Shown here in pieces: positions 10,930 to 21,353 of a stretch of DNA of 64,000 nucleotides. The position numbers were made by a program, and so were the translations under genes. This stretch comes from Ypsolopha sequella (taxonomy: Eukaryota > Arthropoda > Insecta > Lepidoptera > Ypsolophidae), in NCBI GenBank assembly GCA_934047225.1, contig OW203992.1, positions 3,895,501 through 3,959,500 on the forward strand. The letters are read 5' to 3'. The notes under the pieces are model-generated. The model did not search any database and was not told the DNA's origin. It saw only the letters and a list, made by a program, of their open reading frames with translations. Position 1 is the first letter of the stretch. Each line of letters opens with the position of its first letter.

Positions 10930-12246
10930 TTATGAGTCAACGTTATCCTTTATCCTGTGTGTTGTAACAACACTATCCACTATACTTTGATAATTATCAG
11001 TTCTCTTTGAAACAGCATCTCGAAGATTCGCATCACTGACTCTCCGGAGAATGTCTTCACGATTGGAACCAATTTTATCCAGAACCACAAGCAGGTTATT
11101 CATTGAACATTTCTCCATGTACCTACAGATTAGTGTGCATAGTGGAGCATCAATTTCTCTGGTAAAAATACGTAATTGCTCCTTATCATCATCCTCAAAG
11201 CCTGAGCTTCCATTTTGTTCAGAATTTAAGGCCAGCTGAAGAGCTTGCCACATACTGTAACTTTGCTCAAAGTATTTATTTGGGTTACATCTCTCACTGA
11301 TATTTAATACCTTTATAATAGTATTTGTACTATCAATCACATCAGTTAAATCCATGTCTATCTCTTTCTGATTAACAATTTTGTTATTGTAATAGTTCAG
11401 GATAACTTCTATCATGTTTGTGAGCTTTGCTTTACTGGAAGACGAAAATTCAATAATGGATTTGTCAAAACCAATCAGGTTCAAGCTTATTTGTAAGCTT
11501 ATAACTAGGATTCTTTCTAATTCTTCTCGCTCACAGCTATTGCTTTGTGTTACAGTCAGTTCTAAAAATGCAGTTGTTAAGGCTTCTATAGCATCCAACT
11601 TTACAAACTGTGTAAAGAAATCTGTTCTAAATTCATCTTGATTGCAGTAAGAACACACAGTGTTGAAATTTTCTAAGGCGTTTACCAAAAGATCTTTATT
11701 TGAAGAATTTTTCAATATGAAGTACAGAGTTTCAGAGAAACTTACTTTTTCGAACAATTCCATCCATGTCGGAATGTAATTTGGGTCTGTTTGAAATAAA
11801 CTAGAGGTGATTAAGCGAAGCACTTGGATAAGGACTAAACTATCATCTGAGCTCAAGAGTTCCAACAATAAAGTAAGAAGTGGCTTCATTATAAGCAGAT
11901 CCTCGACTATTTCTTTCTGGCAGCACATGTTACCGGTGATTCCTACGATTATTTCAACGATTCGGGGTGATTCGACGACCGGTAGAGCGAAGTTCAACAA
12001 GTTGAAAATTTTGTGTTTTTGGAGGAATTGGACAACATCGGGTTCCGCAGTCATATCCCAAAGAGTGCACAGGTCTTCTTCAAACGATTTCTCTTGTATT
12101 TCATCTCTCAGTGTGTCTAAATTGGCGAATTTTAGCAGAAGCTTCAATACAAATCGTTCACTGTATGCGGTATCACCAATAGCGTCTCCGGTAATGGGGG
12201 TCGCTTCCTCCTCGGGTGGTTTTATTGCTTCTGCACCTGGCTTCAT
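10930..12246 (-). CDS. SAAL1: SAAL1-like protein
   Basis: One open frame of 438 codons from ATG (complement of 12244-12246, MKPGAEAIKPPEEE), the first in-frame ATG. The frame is also open upstream to 12318 but without an ATG. After an acidic N-terminus the body is a run of Leu-rich helical repeats of ARM type: VVQFLQKHKIFNLLNFALPV, PRIVEIIVGITGNMCCQKEI, PLLTLLLELLSSDDSLVLIQ. These match my recollection of the SAAL1 family (about 440-480 residues), proteins linked to cell proliferation in vertebrates. The biochemical role is unclear. The stop codon overlaps an AATAAA polyadenylation hexamer (TAATAAA), so the 3' UTR must be short or use another site. No introns in the coding part. Confidence 0.85.
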   Translation of the reverse strand: MKPGAEAIKPPEEEATPITGDAIGDTAYSERFVLKLLLKFANLDTLRDEIQEKSFEEDLCTLWDMTAEPDVVQFLQKHKIFNLLNFALPVVESPRIVEIIVGITGNMCCQKEIVEDLLIMKPLLTLLLELLSSDDSLVLIQVLRLITSSLFQTDPNYIPTWMELFEKVSFSETLYFILKNSSNKDLLVNALENFNTVCSYCNQDEFRTDFFTQFVKLDAIEALTTAFLELTVTQSNSCEREELERILVISLQISLNLIGFDKSIIEFSSSSKAKLTNMIEVILNYYNNKIVNQKEIDMDLTDVIDSTNTIIKVLNISERCNPNKYFEQSYSMWQALQLALNSEQNGSSGFEDDDKEQLRIFTREIDAPLCTLICRYMEKCSMNNLLVVLDKIGSNREDILRRVSDANLRDAVSKRTDNYQSIVDSVVTTHRIKDNVDS

Positions 12247-12517
12247 GTTTAACGAGGTAGGAGACTTGAACAAATATATTTCGGTTTTTCTAATAAACAA
12301 AGGACAAATATTACCCACTGGCTGAATTGAATACTATACATATACGGCATATACCTAACATAACACCTGACTTTTTTTTTTTTCAAAATGGCGGACCGCC
12401 CTCTTCATGAAGGTTGTCAAAAACAGCTGATAGTCATTATTTTAATACATCGGTTGGGTTTCCTACCCGGATCGCAACACTAACCCGTTCAAAAATCAAC
12501 TCGCGTCTCAACACTTG
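12247..12517. other. 5' flank of SAAL1
   Basis: A possible splice acceptor (TTTATTAG on the minus strand near 12290) suggests an upstream non-coding exon. A CpG-containing stretch near 12385-12420 may be the promoter. No other gene seen. Confidence 0.35.
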
Positions 12518-12615
12518 CCCTGCGGTCCGTAATAGAATTACAATGGATCATAAGCCATTCACTTCATACTTTCGTAATCGATTTTAGCGATATAATTCTA
12601 TTTCGGAACGCAGGG
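12518..12615 (+). mobile_element. 98-bp palindromic MITE, copy 1
   Basis: Starts CCCTGCGGTCCGTAATAGAA and ends TTCTATTTCGGAACGCAGGG. The two ends pair as imperfect inverted repeats of about 23 bp. Same-length copies lie at 34678, 37643 (minus) and 37773. No coding capacity. Confidence 0.8.
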
Positions 12616-12754
12616 TTGGTATATGCTCTAAGCCAACGAACTAAATTTTAGTTCGTTGCTCTAAGCTCAACATCGACCGTTCAAAAATGACAGTGTCGCT
12701 ACAATGGTGTCTACTTTTTCAATATCAACCAGGATTCACACGGTTCGCATAGGC

Positions 12755-12880
12755 TCCAAACGTCACTTGACATATTTTTATGTTAAATTTTGTACCGAGG
12801 GGGTCCTCTCAACGTTACACTTGATATATTTACGTTAAATTTCGTACAGGGAGGGTCCTCTCAACGTTATATTTATACTA
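12755..12880. repeat. Two tandem units of about 60 bp
   Basis: Two adjacent units share CACTTGA, then TTAAATTT, TCGTAC or TGTACC, and GGGTCCTCTCAACGTTA. The rest of 12616-13681 is AT-rich, with no gene seen. Confidence 0.6.
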
Positions 12881-13681
12881 AATATCATGGACCTAATGCT
12901 AAATATAATGCAAATATGACAACTGACGTTAGGAGTGGCGCTACATGACGAAAACCGTTCAAAAACTAAGCGTTACAACTGTTCCTACACAGCCTAGGCA
13001 GAGAATATAAAGTATTACTACGGCCTAGGGTTCTTTAATGAACGCACTCCTGGAGCGTATGTTAATCAGAATAAGAATATGAGGTTTGTTCATGAATGGG
13101 TTTGTTATTGCTATGTACAGTGGAGACCACATCAAGCTATACACATTGTAGCATTCGCTACAAGTATTCAACCTTTTTCATATATTTTTAGTCTTTCTTT
13201 ATCGTTGGCTACTTTGCTGAATTTTCGAATTCGAATATTTGGAATATCTTGTTAGATTTTTTTTGTTATTTTTCTCATATCAAAGAGTATCGTGGTACAA
13301 GAAAGATAAATTTGTTACAAAAATAACAAATTTAAAATTTGAAAACTTGAAACAGAGCACATTTGCTCTAAACATTGTGAAAGCCAGTTTCTTTCTGCAT
13401 TTCCTGGTAAGTTTTGTGTAATTTTGGTTTCATTCTCTGAAAATCCCTTTTGTCCCGTTTCCAATACGTTAATTTCCTTTCCCTGATTTCATAAGCATGT
13501 CTTGACGCTGTTGTTTTATTTCTTTACAGCGACCCTTAGAATAATAACGCCTAGAAACCAAGTCCGCGCACAATAAGTGAAGCGAGTAAAACCAGGCCAT
13601 ATAGGCCTGGTTCGCCGGCCGGCCTGGTCAGTTCTCAAGGTCAGCCTTTAGTACTAACAACTCTCGGAAATTAAATTGAAA

Positions 13682-13783
13682 ATGATGGTTTGTGCGGTCA
13701 ATGGGTGTCACAATACAACGGAAAAATATAATAAACACTGTAACATCACATTCCACCTCTCAGTACTACAATTCACATTATAA
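13682..13783 (+). pseudogene. THAP-type first exon relic, copy 1
   Basis: ATG opens MMVCAVNGCHNTTEKYNKHC, then NITFHLS. This has the C-x4-C pair and the ITFH element that begin a THAP zinc finger (C2CH DNA-binding domain of animal transcription factors and P-element-type transposases). No clear splice donor follows FH, and the frame ends at TAA 13781-13783. Isolated in repeat-rich DNA, it is probably a dead exon. Similar exons lie at 36986, 38500, 52978 and 53841. Confidence 0.5.
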
Positions 13784-14353
13784 TTTAACGTAAAACATAA
13801 ACTTAAACAGAAATAATCGTACGTAATCTTGGTAGACGCCATTGTATTAAAATGTTGCCAGTAAAAGAAAAAAATATATTCCCCAAATTAGTACTAATAT
13901 ACAAGGTCACTTTCGGTAAGTGGCAGGACCAAGGTTCATCATTTCAATGAATCACATTTTTTCGGGTTTTGTATACTAAATATTTTTGTTAAATGTTTGC
14001 TTATGTTATCTATTTTACGTTGTTTTCATTTCTAATTAGCGCGGCTTGTTGTTGAACGGTATTTAAAAATTCGATTCTTTTATGAATCTAAAAAAGACAA
14101 CCTTTCGCAAATGGTGTCATCTAAGCGACAATTGTTTAGAAAACAGTTAGAGTTCCAAGGCCATTAGGTTGTTGTGGCGACCACTACGCGGCAAAGATCG
14201 TTTTATTTTTTTTCAAATATAAGAGAAACGTAGTTACTCATTATGGTTTTTTATTCACCCCACCTGCCACATTTTAAGTTTATAGAATTGCTCCATAGTT
14301 CCGGAGATTCCCGCTCAGTATTAGACACTTGAAATTTCATACATATGTCGTGA
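13784..14353. other. Gene-free stretch
   Basis: AT-rich. Positions about 13900-13945 resemble part of the MITE family at 23535 (AAGGTTCATC, GGTCACTTT). Nothing else recognisable. Confidence 0.3.
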
Positions 14354-14559
14354 CCAGATCATAGAATTGAACATTTCATGAAATAGTCGACCATTTCATG
14401 AAATCATCGCATTTCATGAAATAGTCAACTGTCACTGACCAGATCATCAAATGTTCAACGTTTAACGACTTGGTCGGCGACGTTTGATCATATCATTAAT
14501 GTAGGGTATTAATGTAATGTAGAAAAAATGTTGAGTCTCTCCCGAGGCTTGGTGAGCAA

Positions 14560-15457
14560 CATTGTAAGGAAACCAGAAATAAGTATAAACTGGCTTTTCC
14601 AAAAATCAGACTCGCCAAAGTGAGTACCTCTTTCGTAGGACATGGTATAAGATTTTACAATAAACTTCCAAAAGAGGTCCTTACTTTGTCAGAGAATAAG
14701 TTTAAACAGTATATTAAGCAGGGCCTACTGAAAAAGGCATATTATAAAATAAATGAATATTTGGATGATGGTGAAGCATGGTGTTATAGTGATACTGATT
14801 TTGATGATAGTAGGTAATAATTTAATTAATTAATATAATTTCCTAACTTTTGATTCCTCTTAAGAGTTAACATTAATTAATTACAGACTGTAAAAGGAAA
14901 TAGACTATATGAGACAGGTAGGCAAAGATATATATGTTTTTCTTTTTTCATTAACCTGAATTCCTGCTGTCTTGTATTTTCTTATCCCTTGGTTAAAGTA
15001 GATATAAGTAATTCAATGTATAGTTTAAGTTTATGTTAAAAAAAAAAGACATGATCTTGCCAAGTTTCTTGCCCGTTCTTCTTAGCAAGACTAATCGAAT
15101 GGGCGGAGGTAGGCATGTATTTATATACGTAACCTATTACTATGTAGTATATAGGATGGGATTTGGTCGGCCGCCTGGATTCGTGCTGGGGGCTCGGTTG
15201 GTGATCATTGAACCTTGTTCCTGGTCCCTGGCCGGGTCTCCGGTATGGGTTCGGGCGGTTGATTGGATTTCACCTTGTATAATAATATTTTACCTATAAT
15301 TTTAACTGTATATATATTGCTACATAAATTAAATAAACATTTAATCTAAGTAGTTCATGTACATTTATTATTTTATTACATATATTTTTATAAGATTAAA
15401 ATTTGACTTGTGAAACGTGTATTATATATACCTACTTTGCAAAATAAACTTTTTGAA
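14560..15457 (+). mobile_element. LINE 3' fragment (CR1/Daphne-like)
   Basis: The frame at 14563-14817 reads CKETRNKYKLAFPKIRLAKV, then SFVGHGIRFYNKLPKEVLTL and KQYIKQGLLKKAYYKINEYL. This is the C-terminal tail typical of CR1/jockey-group LINE ORF2, after the RT thumb. It ends at a stop (14815-14817) and is followed by about 640 bp of 3' UTR ending TTTGCAAAATAAACTTTTTG. The last 80 bp recur at 17760-17840, which identifies the 3' end of the family. Heavily 5'-truncated. Confidence 0.75.
15150..15290. mobile_element. MITE related to the copy at 23535
   Basis: Ends share GGTTGGTGATCA, ACCTTGTTCCTGG and CGGGCGGTTGATT with the element at 23535-23781, including the inverted arrangement, but the central part is much shorter. 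It lies within the 3' UTR of the LINE fragment. Confidence 0.5.
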
Positions 15458-16350
15458 TTTTGGGTGTTCATACAAATGTTGATACTAGAAATTCGAAATC
15501 TTGTTATTAGGAACTTGATTATTGTTCTTTAAAGTACAAAATCAACAACTTATAAAGAATTAGCACGTATTTCAAGTTACTTATTATACTACCTACTTAG
15601 GTTAATTTTTTAGAAAAATCAATCACAACCATCTGGGTTTAAATAAAATAAATTAGTTGTTTTAGGAATTTAATTACACTTCACTGCACTTTCTTCCTCA
15701 GTTATTACATTATTAACAACATTTAAAACAAGAGAATTATGTAGCGCCGCCATGATGCATCGCACAAACAATAACAATGCGCCATCAGCGCTGCTAGTGG
15801 TGAATAAATGTAACTATTTTACGATATGATCATACGATGTTTGACCAGATTATGAAATGGTCTTGTGTTTAATTGATTATATCGTCAAACGATCTCTATT
15901 CATTGATTTGGTCAATCCATATCATGAAATGGTCAACAAACAATGTACTATTTCATGAAATGCGACCATTTCATGATATGGTCGAACATTTCATGAAATG
16001 TTCGATTCTATGATCTGGGCAGGGCACATACATCACTACCGTATCAGACTACTCCTTCTAGTCACTGTTTTGTGATTCTATATAATATATGTTAAATAAT
16101 ATAAATACCGTTATATATTAACTCGTGCTTATATGGGCATATAATGTATACTGATTTCAACACTATAATAAACTAAGCTGTGAAATGTATACCAAGAAAT
16201 TATAATTCCGAGTCGTTAAGTAACAGTTCCAATTTCCCTACTTTAGGGAAAATGCGTACTCCACTAGCAACATTGTTTATGCGCTTGTGTGCGTGTCAGC
16301 AAACGTAGCTACATGATGCTTACGCCCACATGAATCATCTTTTTGCCTCA

Positions 16351-16786
16351 CTTTGGAGCAGGGTTGGATTTCGTAGTATAATTATACTATTTGTACCATA
16401 TTTTCATGACATGTAGTATGTAGTATCGTAATGGAACTATACTACGTAAAAATACCATAATTTTACCTTCAGGCCGACCGCCTTGTTTTATTGGTTGAGA
16501 CGTTTTGCTTTTTAACATTTACCCTACAATATAGAAAAATTTCTGCGCATTATGAATATTTTTAGTAATTTTTTTTTAAATTTCTCTAACATATAGGCTA
16601 TTTTATTAAATTATGAATATTTTTAGTAAATTTTTTAAAATTTCACTAACAAATAGGCAATTTTATTTCAATTCAAAACAAAAATCGACGAAAAACGAAA
16701 CATAGTATAATTTTAGCTAAGTAGTATATTTTTAATTCCCATAGACAATAATTTTCCGAGGGTCTGAATCCAACCCTGCTTTGGAG
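16351..16786. mobile_element. Non-autonomous hAT-type element, 420 bp
   Basis: Element 16359-16778 has inverted ends CAGGGTTGGATT and AATCCAACCCTG, flanked by a perfect 8-bp duplication CTTTGGAG at 16351-16358 and 16779-16786. Eight bases and a CAGGG start fit the hAT superfamily. The interior is very AT-rich and non-coding. Confidence 0.85.
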
Positions 16787-17483
16787 AGATCGGTTGAAGG
16801 GAACTATCATTCTAGGCGTTATTATTCTAAGACAGCGACCCTTCAGGTTTTTTTCAAGGGTTCTTCCCAGTTTTTTCCCCATTTCTACTTCAATTCCTCC
16901 CGCCATCTCGTACGGTTGTACCTATTGAGGCCGGATACTCGTATAAGGACTATGTACTCTGGAGGGCTAAAGCTTCCGGTATTAAAACAGAAGTCGGCTT
17001 GGCTTCATCGACTACTCCCAGGAAGACTGGAAACACCCAAGTCACGAAGAGACCCTTACCAGGTTTTTAGTATCCGTAGCCTAACATCCAGTAGTCTGGA
17101 TATCCAGCATCAATTATTTTTCTTCCTTAGTGTAAAGCTAGATAACGATTGCTCTTAACACCTTAATATTACGTTTTCTTTCGGATTAGAAGTTATTAAA
17201 ACTTCCGTGTAATCTTAGTTTCTGGGATACTATAAACTATATATAACTTTAAACTCTCGCGTTTTGTACACATTATAATATATATAATCGGGTCTACCGC
17301 GATCAATTTTTACCTTTTTACGAAAAGGGGGACACCCGACGTTTCGAGACAGTTGCATGTCTCGTGGTCTACGGGAAACTGGCAAGTATGGCGAGGCGCA
17401 GTGATGAGATGCAGGTGACGACCGAAGTATTTTCCTTGTACCCGCAAAAACACTTTAGTCTTTAAAATTAATTGTTATCTTAT

Positions 17484-18580
17484 TCACGCACGGCACACAA
17501 CACTCACAGTATCCGGAGATGCACTAAGAGAAGAAACCCGCGATTTAAATTTCCCGATGACTGGACTCCATGTGGGAGACAATTTGAAACCATCTTCCCT
17601 ATTGAAATTATTTGGATGTTTCTTGATTTCAATCGCTTCACGCACAATTCTAGGGTAGTAATGGCGATCGGTGGAGAGAATTTTCGGGTTATGCAGTTCT
17701 ATCCAGTGGTTGGTCCCGGATTCTAAAAGATGTTCTGCAAAAAAAAAAAAAAAAAAAAATTCAAAAAGTTTATTTTGCAAAGTAGGTATATATAATACAC
17801 GTTTCACAAGTCAAATTTTAATCTTATAAAAATATATGTCTATCGCTGATTTGTACATCTGCCGGTTTTTCACAGCTGCTATATGTTCCTTGACCCTTTC
17901 CTGTACGCTACGTTTTGTTTGGCCAATGTAGGAACTTCCACAGCTGCATTTTATCTTATAGACACCTGGATTTTGAAAAGGAATCACATCCTTTGGTGTG
18001 CGTAAATGGCTTGCCACTTTGGATAACGGAGTATATACAGTCTTAATGGAGTATTTATTTAATGCTGTTCCAATCTTATCCGTAATACCTTTGATATAGG
18101 GCATAAACGCTGGTTTTCTGTTAACCTCAGGACACTTTTCCTTTTTTGGTCTTGGATGTCGCCTCTTCATCTGATATCCGTTTTGTCTGAGTACCTCCTG
18201 AACATGTGACAGCTCATCCTTAAGATGGTCAGGGTCACAGAGATCATGTGCTCTGTTTGTTAGTGATGTCATGACGGATTGGATGTGACGAGGATGGTGG
18301 TGTGAAGAGGCGTGCAGGTATCTATCTGTGTGTGTTGGTTTTCGATATACAGTGTGGGCCAGAGAACCATCAGATCTCACCATTAATTTGACATCAAGAA
18401 ATGCCAAAGTTCTGTCACATTCCATTTCATACGTAAAGTTTATTTTTGTATGGATGGAGTTAAGATGATCTGCATACTGTTTTGCTTCCTCGTTACCCCC
18501 CTTGAGAATGCTAAATACGTCATCAACATATCTCTTCCAGAGTCTGATTGTTGAGGGACCGGTACGTAAAGCCTCCTCCT
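17484..18580 (-). pseudogene. PLE RT/GIY-YIG, minus-strand copy with insertion
   Basis: Mirror image of the plus-strand copy. It begins at EEALRTGPS, runs through [11 protein letters not shown] and FLDVKLMV, then the linker, to the GIY-YIG region [20 protein letters not shown]. At 17739-17840 a 102-bp LINE tail interrupts it after KSAI. The final part ([13 protein letters not shown] onward) continues at 17484-17735 in another frame. The extra open stretch past 18580 is the spacer read backwards and is not RT. Dead copy. Confidence 0.88.
17739..17840 (-). mobile_element. 102-bp LINE 3' tail inserted in the left PLE arm
   Basis: After 21 A residues (T on the minus strand), 80 bp match the 3' end of the LINE fragment at 15378-15457. 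Absent from the right arm, so it inserted after the inverted arms existed. No target duplication is visible at the break. Confidence 0.85.
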
Positions 18581-19615
18581 GTGGCTCCGGTGCTCGCCAA
18601 TATCTGGATGGAACATTTTGAGGAGGAGGCTTTACGTACCGGTCCCTCAACAATCAGACTCTGGAAGAGATATGTTGATGACGTATTTAGCATTCTCAAG
18701 GGGGGTAACGAGGAAGCAAAACAGTATGCAGATCATCTTAACTCCATCCATACAAAAATAAACTTTACGTATGAGATGGAATGTGACAGAACTTTGGCAT
18801 TTCTTGATGTCAAATTAATGGTGAGATCTGATGGTTCTCTGGCCCACACTGTATATCGAAAACCAACACACACAGATAGATACCTGCACGCCTCTTCACA
18901 CCACCATCCTCGTCACATCCAATCCGTCATGACATCACTAACAAACAGAGCACATGATCTCTGTGACCCTGACCATCTTAAGGATGAGCTGTCACATGTT
19001 CAGGAGGTACTCAGACAAAACGGATATCAGATGAAGAGGCGACATCCAAGACCAAAAAAGGAAAAGTGTCCTGAGGTTAACAGAAAACCAGCGTTTATGC
19101 CCTATATCAAAGGTATTACGGATAAGATTGGAACAGCATTAAATAAATACTCCATTAAGACTGTATATACTCCGTTATCCAAAGTGGCAAGCCATTTACG
19201 CACACCAAAGGATGTGATTCCTTTTCAAAATCCAGGTGTCTATAAGATAAAATGCAGCTGTGGAAGTTCCTACATTGGCCAAACAAAACGTAGCGTACAG
19301 GAAAGGGTCAAGGAACATATAGCAGCTGTGAAAAACCGGCAGATGTACAAATCAGCGATAGCAGAACATCTTTTAGAATCCGGGACCAACCACTGGATAG
19401 AACTGCATAACCCGAAAATTCTCTCCACCGATCGCCATTACTACCCTAGAATTGTGCGTGAAGCGATTGAAATCAAGAAACATCCAAATAATTTCAATAG
19501 GGAAGATGGTTTCAAATTGTCTCCCACATGGAGTCCAGTCATCGGGAAATTTAAATCGCGGGTTTCTTCTCTTAGTGCATCTCCGGATACTGTGAGTGTT
19601 GTGTGCCGTGCGTGA
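18548..19615 (+). pseudogene. PLE reverse transcriptase/GIY-YIG endonuclease, plus-strand copy
   Basis: Open for 355 codons. True PLE sequence begins in the spacer ([16 protein letters not shown]); the first codons before it are the mirrored arm. RT palm motif RYVDDVF at about residue 42, FLDVKLMV at 91, [12 protein letters not shown] at 108. A linker with [10 protein letters not shown] follows, then [26 protein letters not shown] with conserved Arg and the EHI helix, ending SVVCRA. PLE proteins copy RNA into DNA at a nick made by the GIY-YIG domain. The N-terminal half (fingers and motifs 1-4) is missing, so it is a truncated copy despite the open frame. Confidence 0.9.
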
Positions 19616-19827
19616 ATAAGATAACAATTAATTTTAAAGACTAAAGTGTTTTTGCGGGTACAAGGAAAATACTTCGGTCGTCACCTGCATCTCATCACTG
19701 CGCCTCGCCATACTTGCCAGTTTCCCGTAGACCACGAGACATGCAACTGTCTCGAAACGTCGGGTGTCCCCCTTTTCGTAAAAAGGTAAAAATTGATCGC
19801 GGTAGACCCGATTATATATATTATAAT
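19616..19827 (+). repeat. PLE 3' UTR with terminal hairpin
   Basis: After the stop, a hairpin GAGACA/TGTCTC (19736-19753) is followed by GAAACGTCGGGTGTCCCCC and the terminal AT-rich end. It is mirrored at 17272-17483. The CTGATG box seen in other PLE ends here is not recognisable at the 5' foot of the stem. Confidence 0.7.
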
Positions 19828-19838
19828 ACTATAAACTA

Positions 19839-20655
19839 GTTTCGATATCCAAATTTAAATCCATTATTTTGTGAACAAATGCGTCGTTTAAGCTAAAGGA
19901 AAACAAAATCCTAAATAAGACGAATTAGGCATAATTTTTGTGTTGATTTAATAAGTTCCTTAGTACCCAATACTCTTCAGATATCATTGTGTTTTATACC
20001 ATATTTTTCTTTCTTCAGTTTTGTTATTTTTAGTTTATTTAAAGTCAAATTATACGGTTTCTTTATCCAGATTTACCTCTTTTTTTGGCTGTCACCAGGC
20101 TTGCCTGGTGGCAGTCCAAATTTAGGTCGAACCGACGAAATTACGTTCGTGATTATGTAGTGGCTAAAACCAATTATTTTAAAAAAGAAACGCTACAACA
20201 TGCAGTACGAGTACGACATTAGCCCCTACAGAGAAGAATATAAGATAGGTACAAAGTCCTATGTCTTACTTGATGCTGTCTCCACTGTACACCTCGACGT
20301 TTGGATAATCTACAAAATATAATGTGTACCGATCAGTGCTGTCAACAATAAATGGAAACTTACGGGTAACTTAACGGTTTGACGGGTGGAAAAATGTAAA
20401 AACTTTACTGCAATATTATTAAAACTCGCCACATTCTGAGCTGACATACTTAATTAATATTACTCGCTATATAACACTCACGTATGATTATTGTTGGTAA
20501 AACATTTCGCATATAGTCAACACTAATCATTGGTGACTAATCATATTTGACTGTCTTTTATTATTAAAACAACAATACAGATAGGTAAATTAAATGTATT
20601 AAACTTTTAGAAATATAAAATACAGAAAGGAACGGTTCCTTAATCAACAAATAAC
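19839..20655. other. Gene-free stretch
   Basis: AT-rich. A hairpin CACCAGGC/GCCTGGTG lies at about 20094-20114. No coding signal or known repeat otherwise. Confidence 0.3.
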
Positions 20656-21353
20656 ATTTATTTAAAACATTCATGCATAAGATAAAATAGAATGAATGGG
20701 TCATTTGGAACAGTTTTTTATCGTATAAACATTACCGTAAGTAGGACTTTGAATTAACTGATAAAAACATTTTGTGGTCCGATTTTGGCTACGTAAAGAC
20801 CTTGCATGAAAAAAAAACAAACATCCCCGATTACTTAAAAATCTAGTTTCGTTTAAAACTAATAACATTTTAAAACATTCATGCATAAGATAAAATAAAT
20901 GAAAGGGTCATTTGGAAATCCAACAATTTTTTATTGTATAAACATTACCGTAAAGTAGGACTACCTATTGAATTAACTGATGTACTTAAACATTTTGTGT
21001 TCCGATTTGGGCTGCGTAAAGACATTGTATGAAAAAAAAAAAAAAAAACAAACATCCCGATTACTAGTTTCGTAATCAACATAAGTATAATTATTTATAC
21101 TTATAATAGTATTTTAAAACATTCATACATAAAATAAAATAGAATGAAAGGGTAATTTGGAAATCCAATAGTTTTTTATCGTATAAAAAAACTGTAAAAT
21201 TAGAAATTACCGTAAAGTAGGACTATTGAATTCACTGATGTACATTTTGTGGTCCGATTTGGGCTGCGTAAAGACTGCAGTAATATTTCAGAAGTTTTAT
21301 ACGTAAATAAAAAACAAACATCTCCGACATATTTTTTACTTAAAAATCTAAGT
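20656..21353 (-). repeat. Tandem triplication of the La 3' flank
   Basis: Three degenerate units begin near 20668, 20876 and 21118. Each contains ATTCATGCATAAGATAAAAT, a GTATAAACATTACCGTA block, TTTTGTGGTCCGATTTGGGC and ACAAACATC followed by TTACTTAAAAATCTA. The third unit runs into the La stop codon at 21354-21356, so the repeated unit is the 3' UTR or the flank of this gene. Confidence 0.8.

Larger units (their letters stand above)
14354..16018. mobile_element. 1.67-kb inverted-repeat element with ATTTCATGAAAT arrays
   Basis: The outer ends are inverted: CCAGATCATAGAATTGAACA at the left and its complement TTCGATTCTATGATCTGG at the right. Inside each end lie several copies of the palindrome ATTTCATGAAAT joined by GGTCGA-type links. 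No target duplication could be seen. The interior is mostly foreign: a LINE 3' fragment (14560-15457) that itself carries a copy of the MITE found at 23535. It has no transposase and is presumably non-autonomous. Superfamily not assigned. Confidence 0.65.
17227..19838. mobile_element. Penelope-like element in fold-back arrangement
   Basis: Two inverted arms of 1,207 bp each (17272-18580 minus a 102-bp insertion, and 18621-19827) flank a 40-bp spacer. Each arm encodes the YVDD part of a PLE reverse transcriptase and a GIY-YIG endonuclease. A 13-bp direct repeat ATACTATAAACTA at 17227-17239 and 19826-19838 is a target duplication, so the pair inserted as one unit. About 32 bp (17240-17271) separate the left duplication from the arm, like the short tail extension reported for some PLEs. 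Both copies lack the RT fingers and cannot be autonomous. Confidence 0.9.

Noticed and set aside
12247..12318. N-terminal extension of SAAL1 to 12318
   Set aside because: No ATG in that stretch; first in-frame ATG is at 12246 and an acceptor-like TTTATTAG lies just upstream.
19736..19765. Hammerhead ribozyme at the end of the fold-back PLE
   Set aside because: Stem and GAAAC are present but no CTGANGA-like box precedes the stem.
17272..19827. PLE palindrome as a sequencing fold-back artefact
   Set aside because: A 102-bp insertion exists in one arm only and a 13-bp target duplication flanks the pair; both argue for a real insertion, though spanning reads would settle it.
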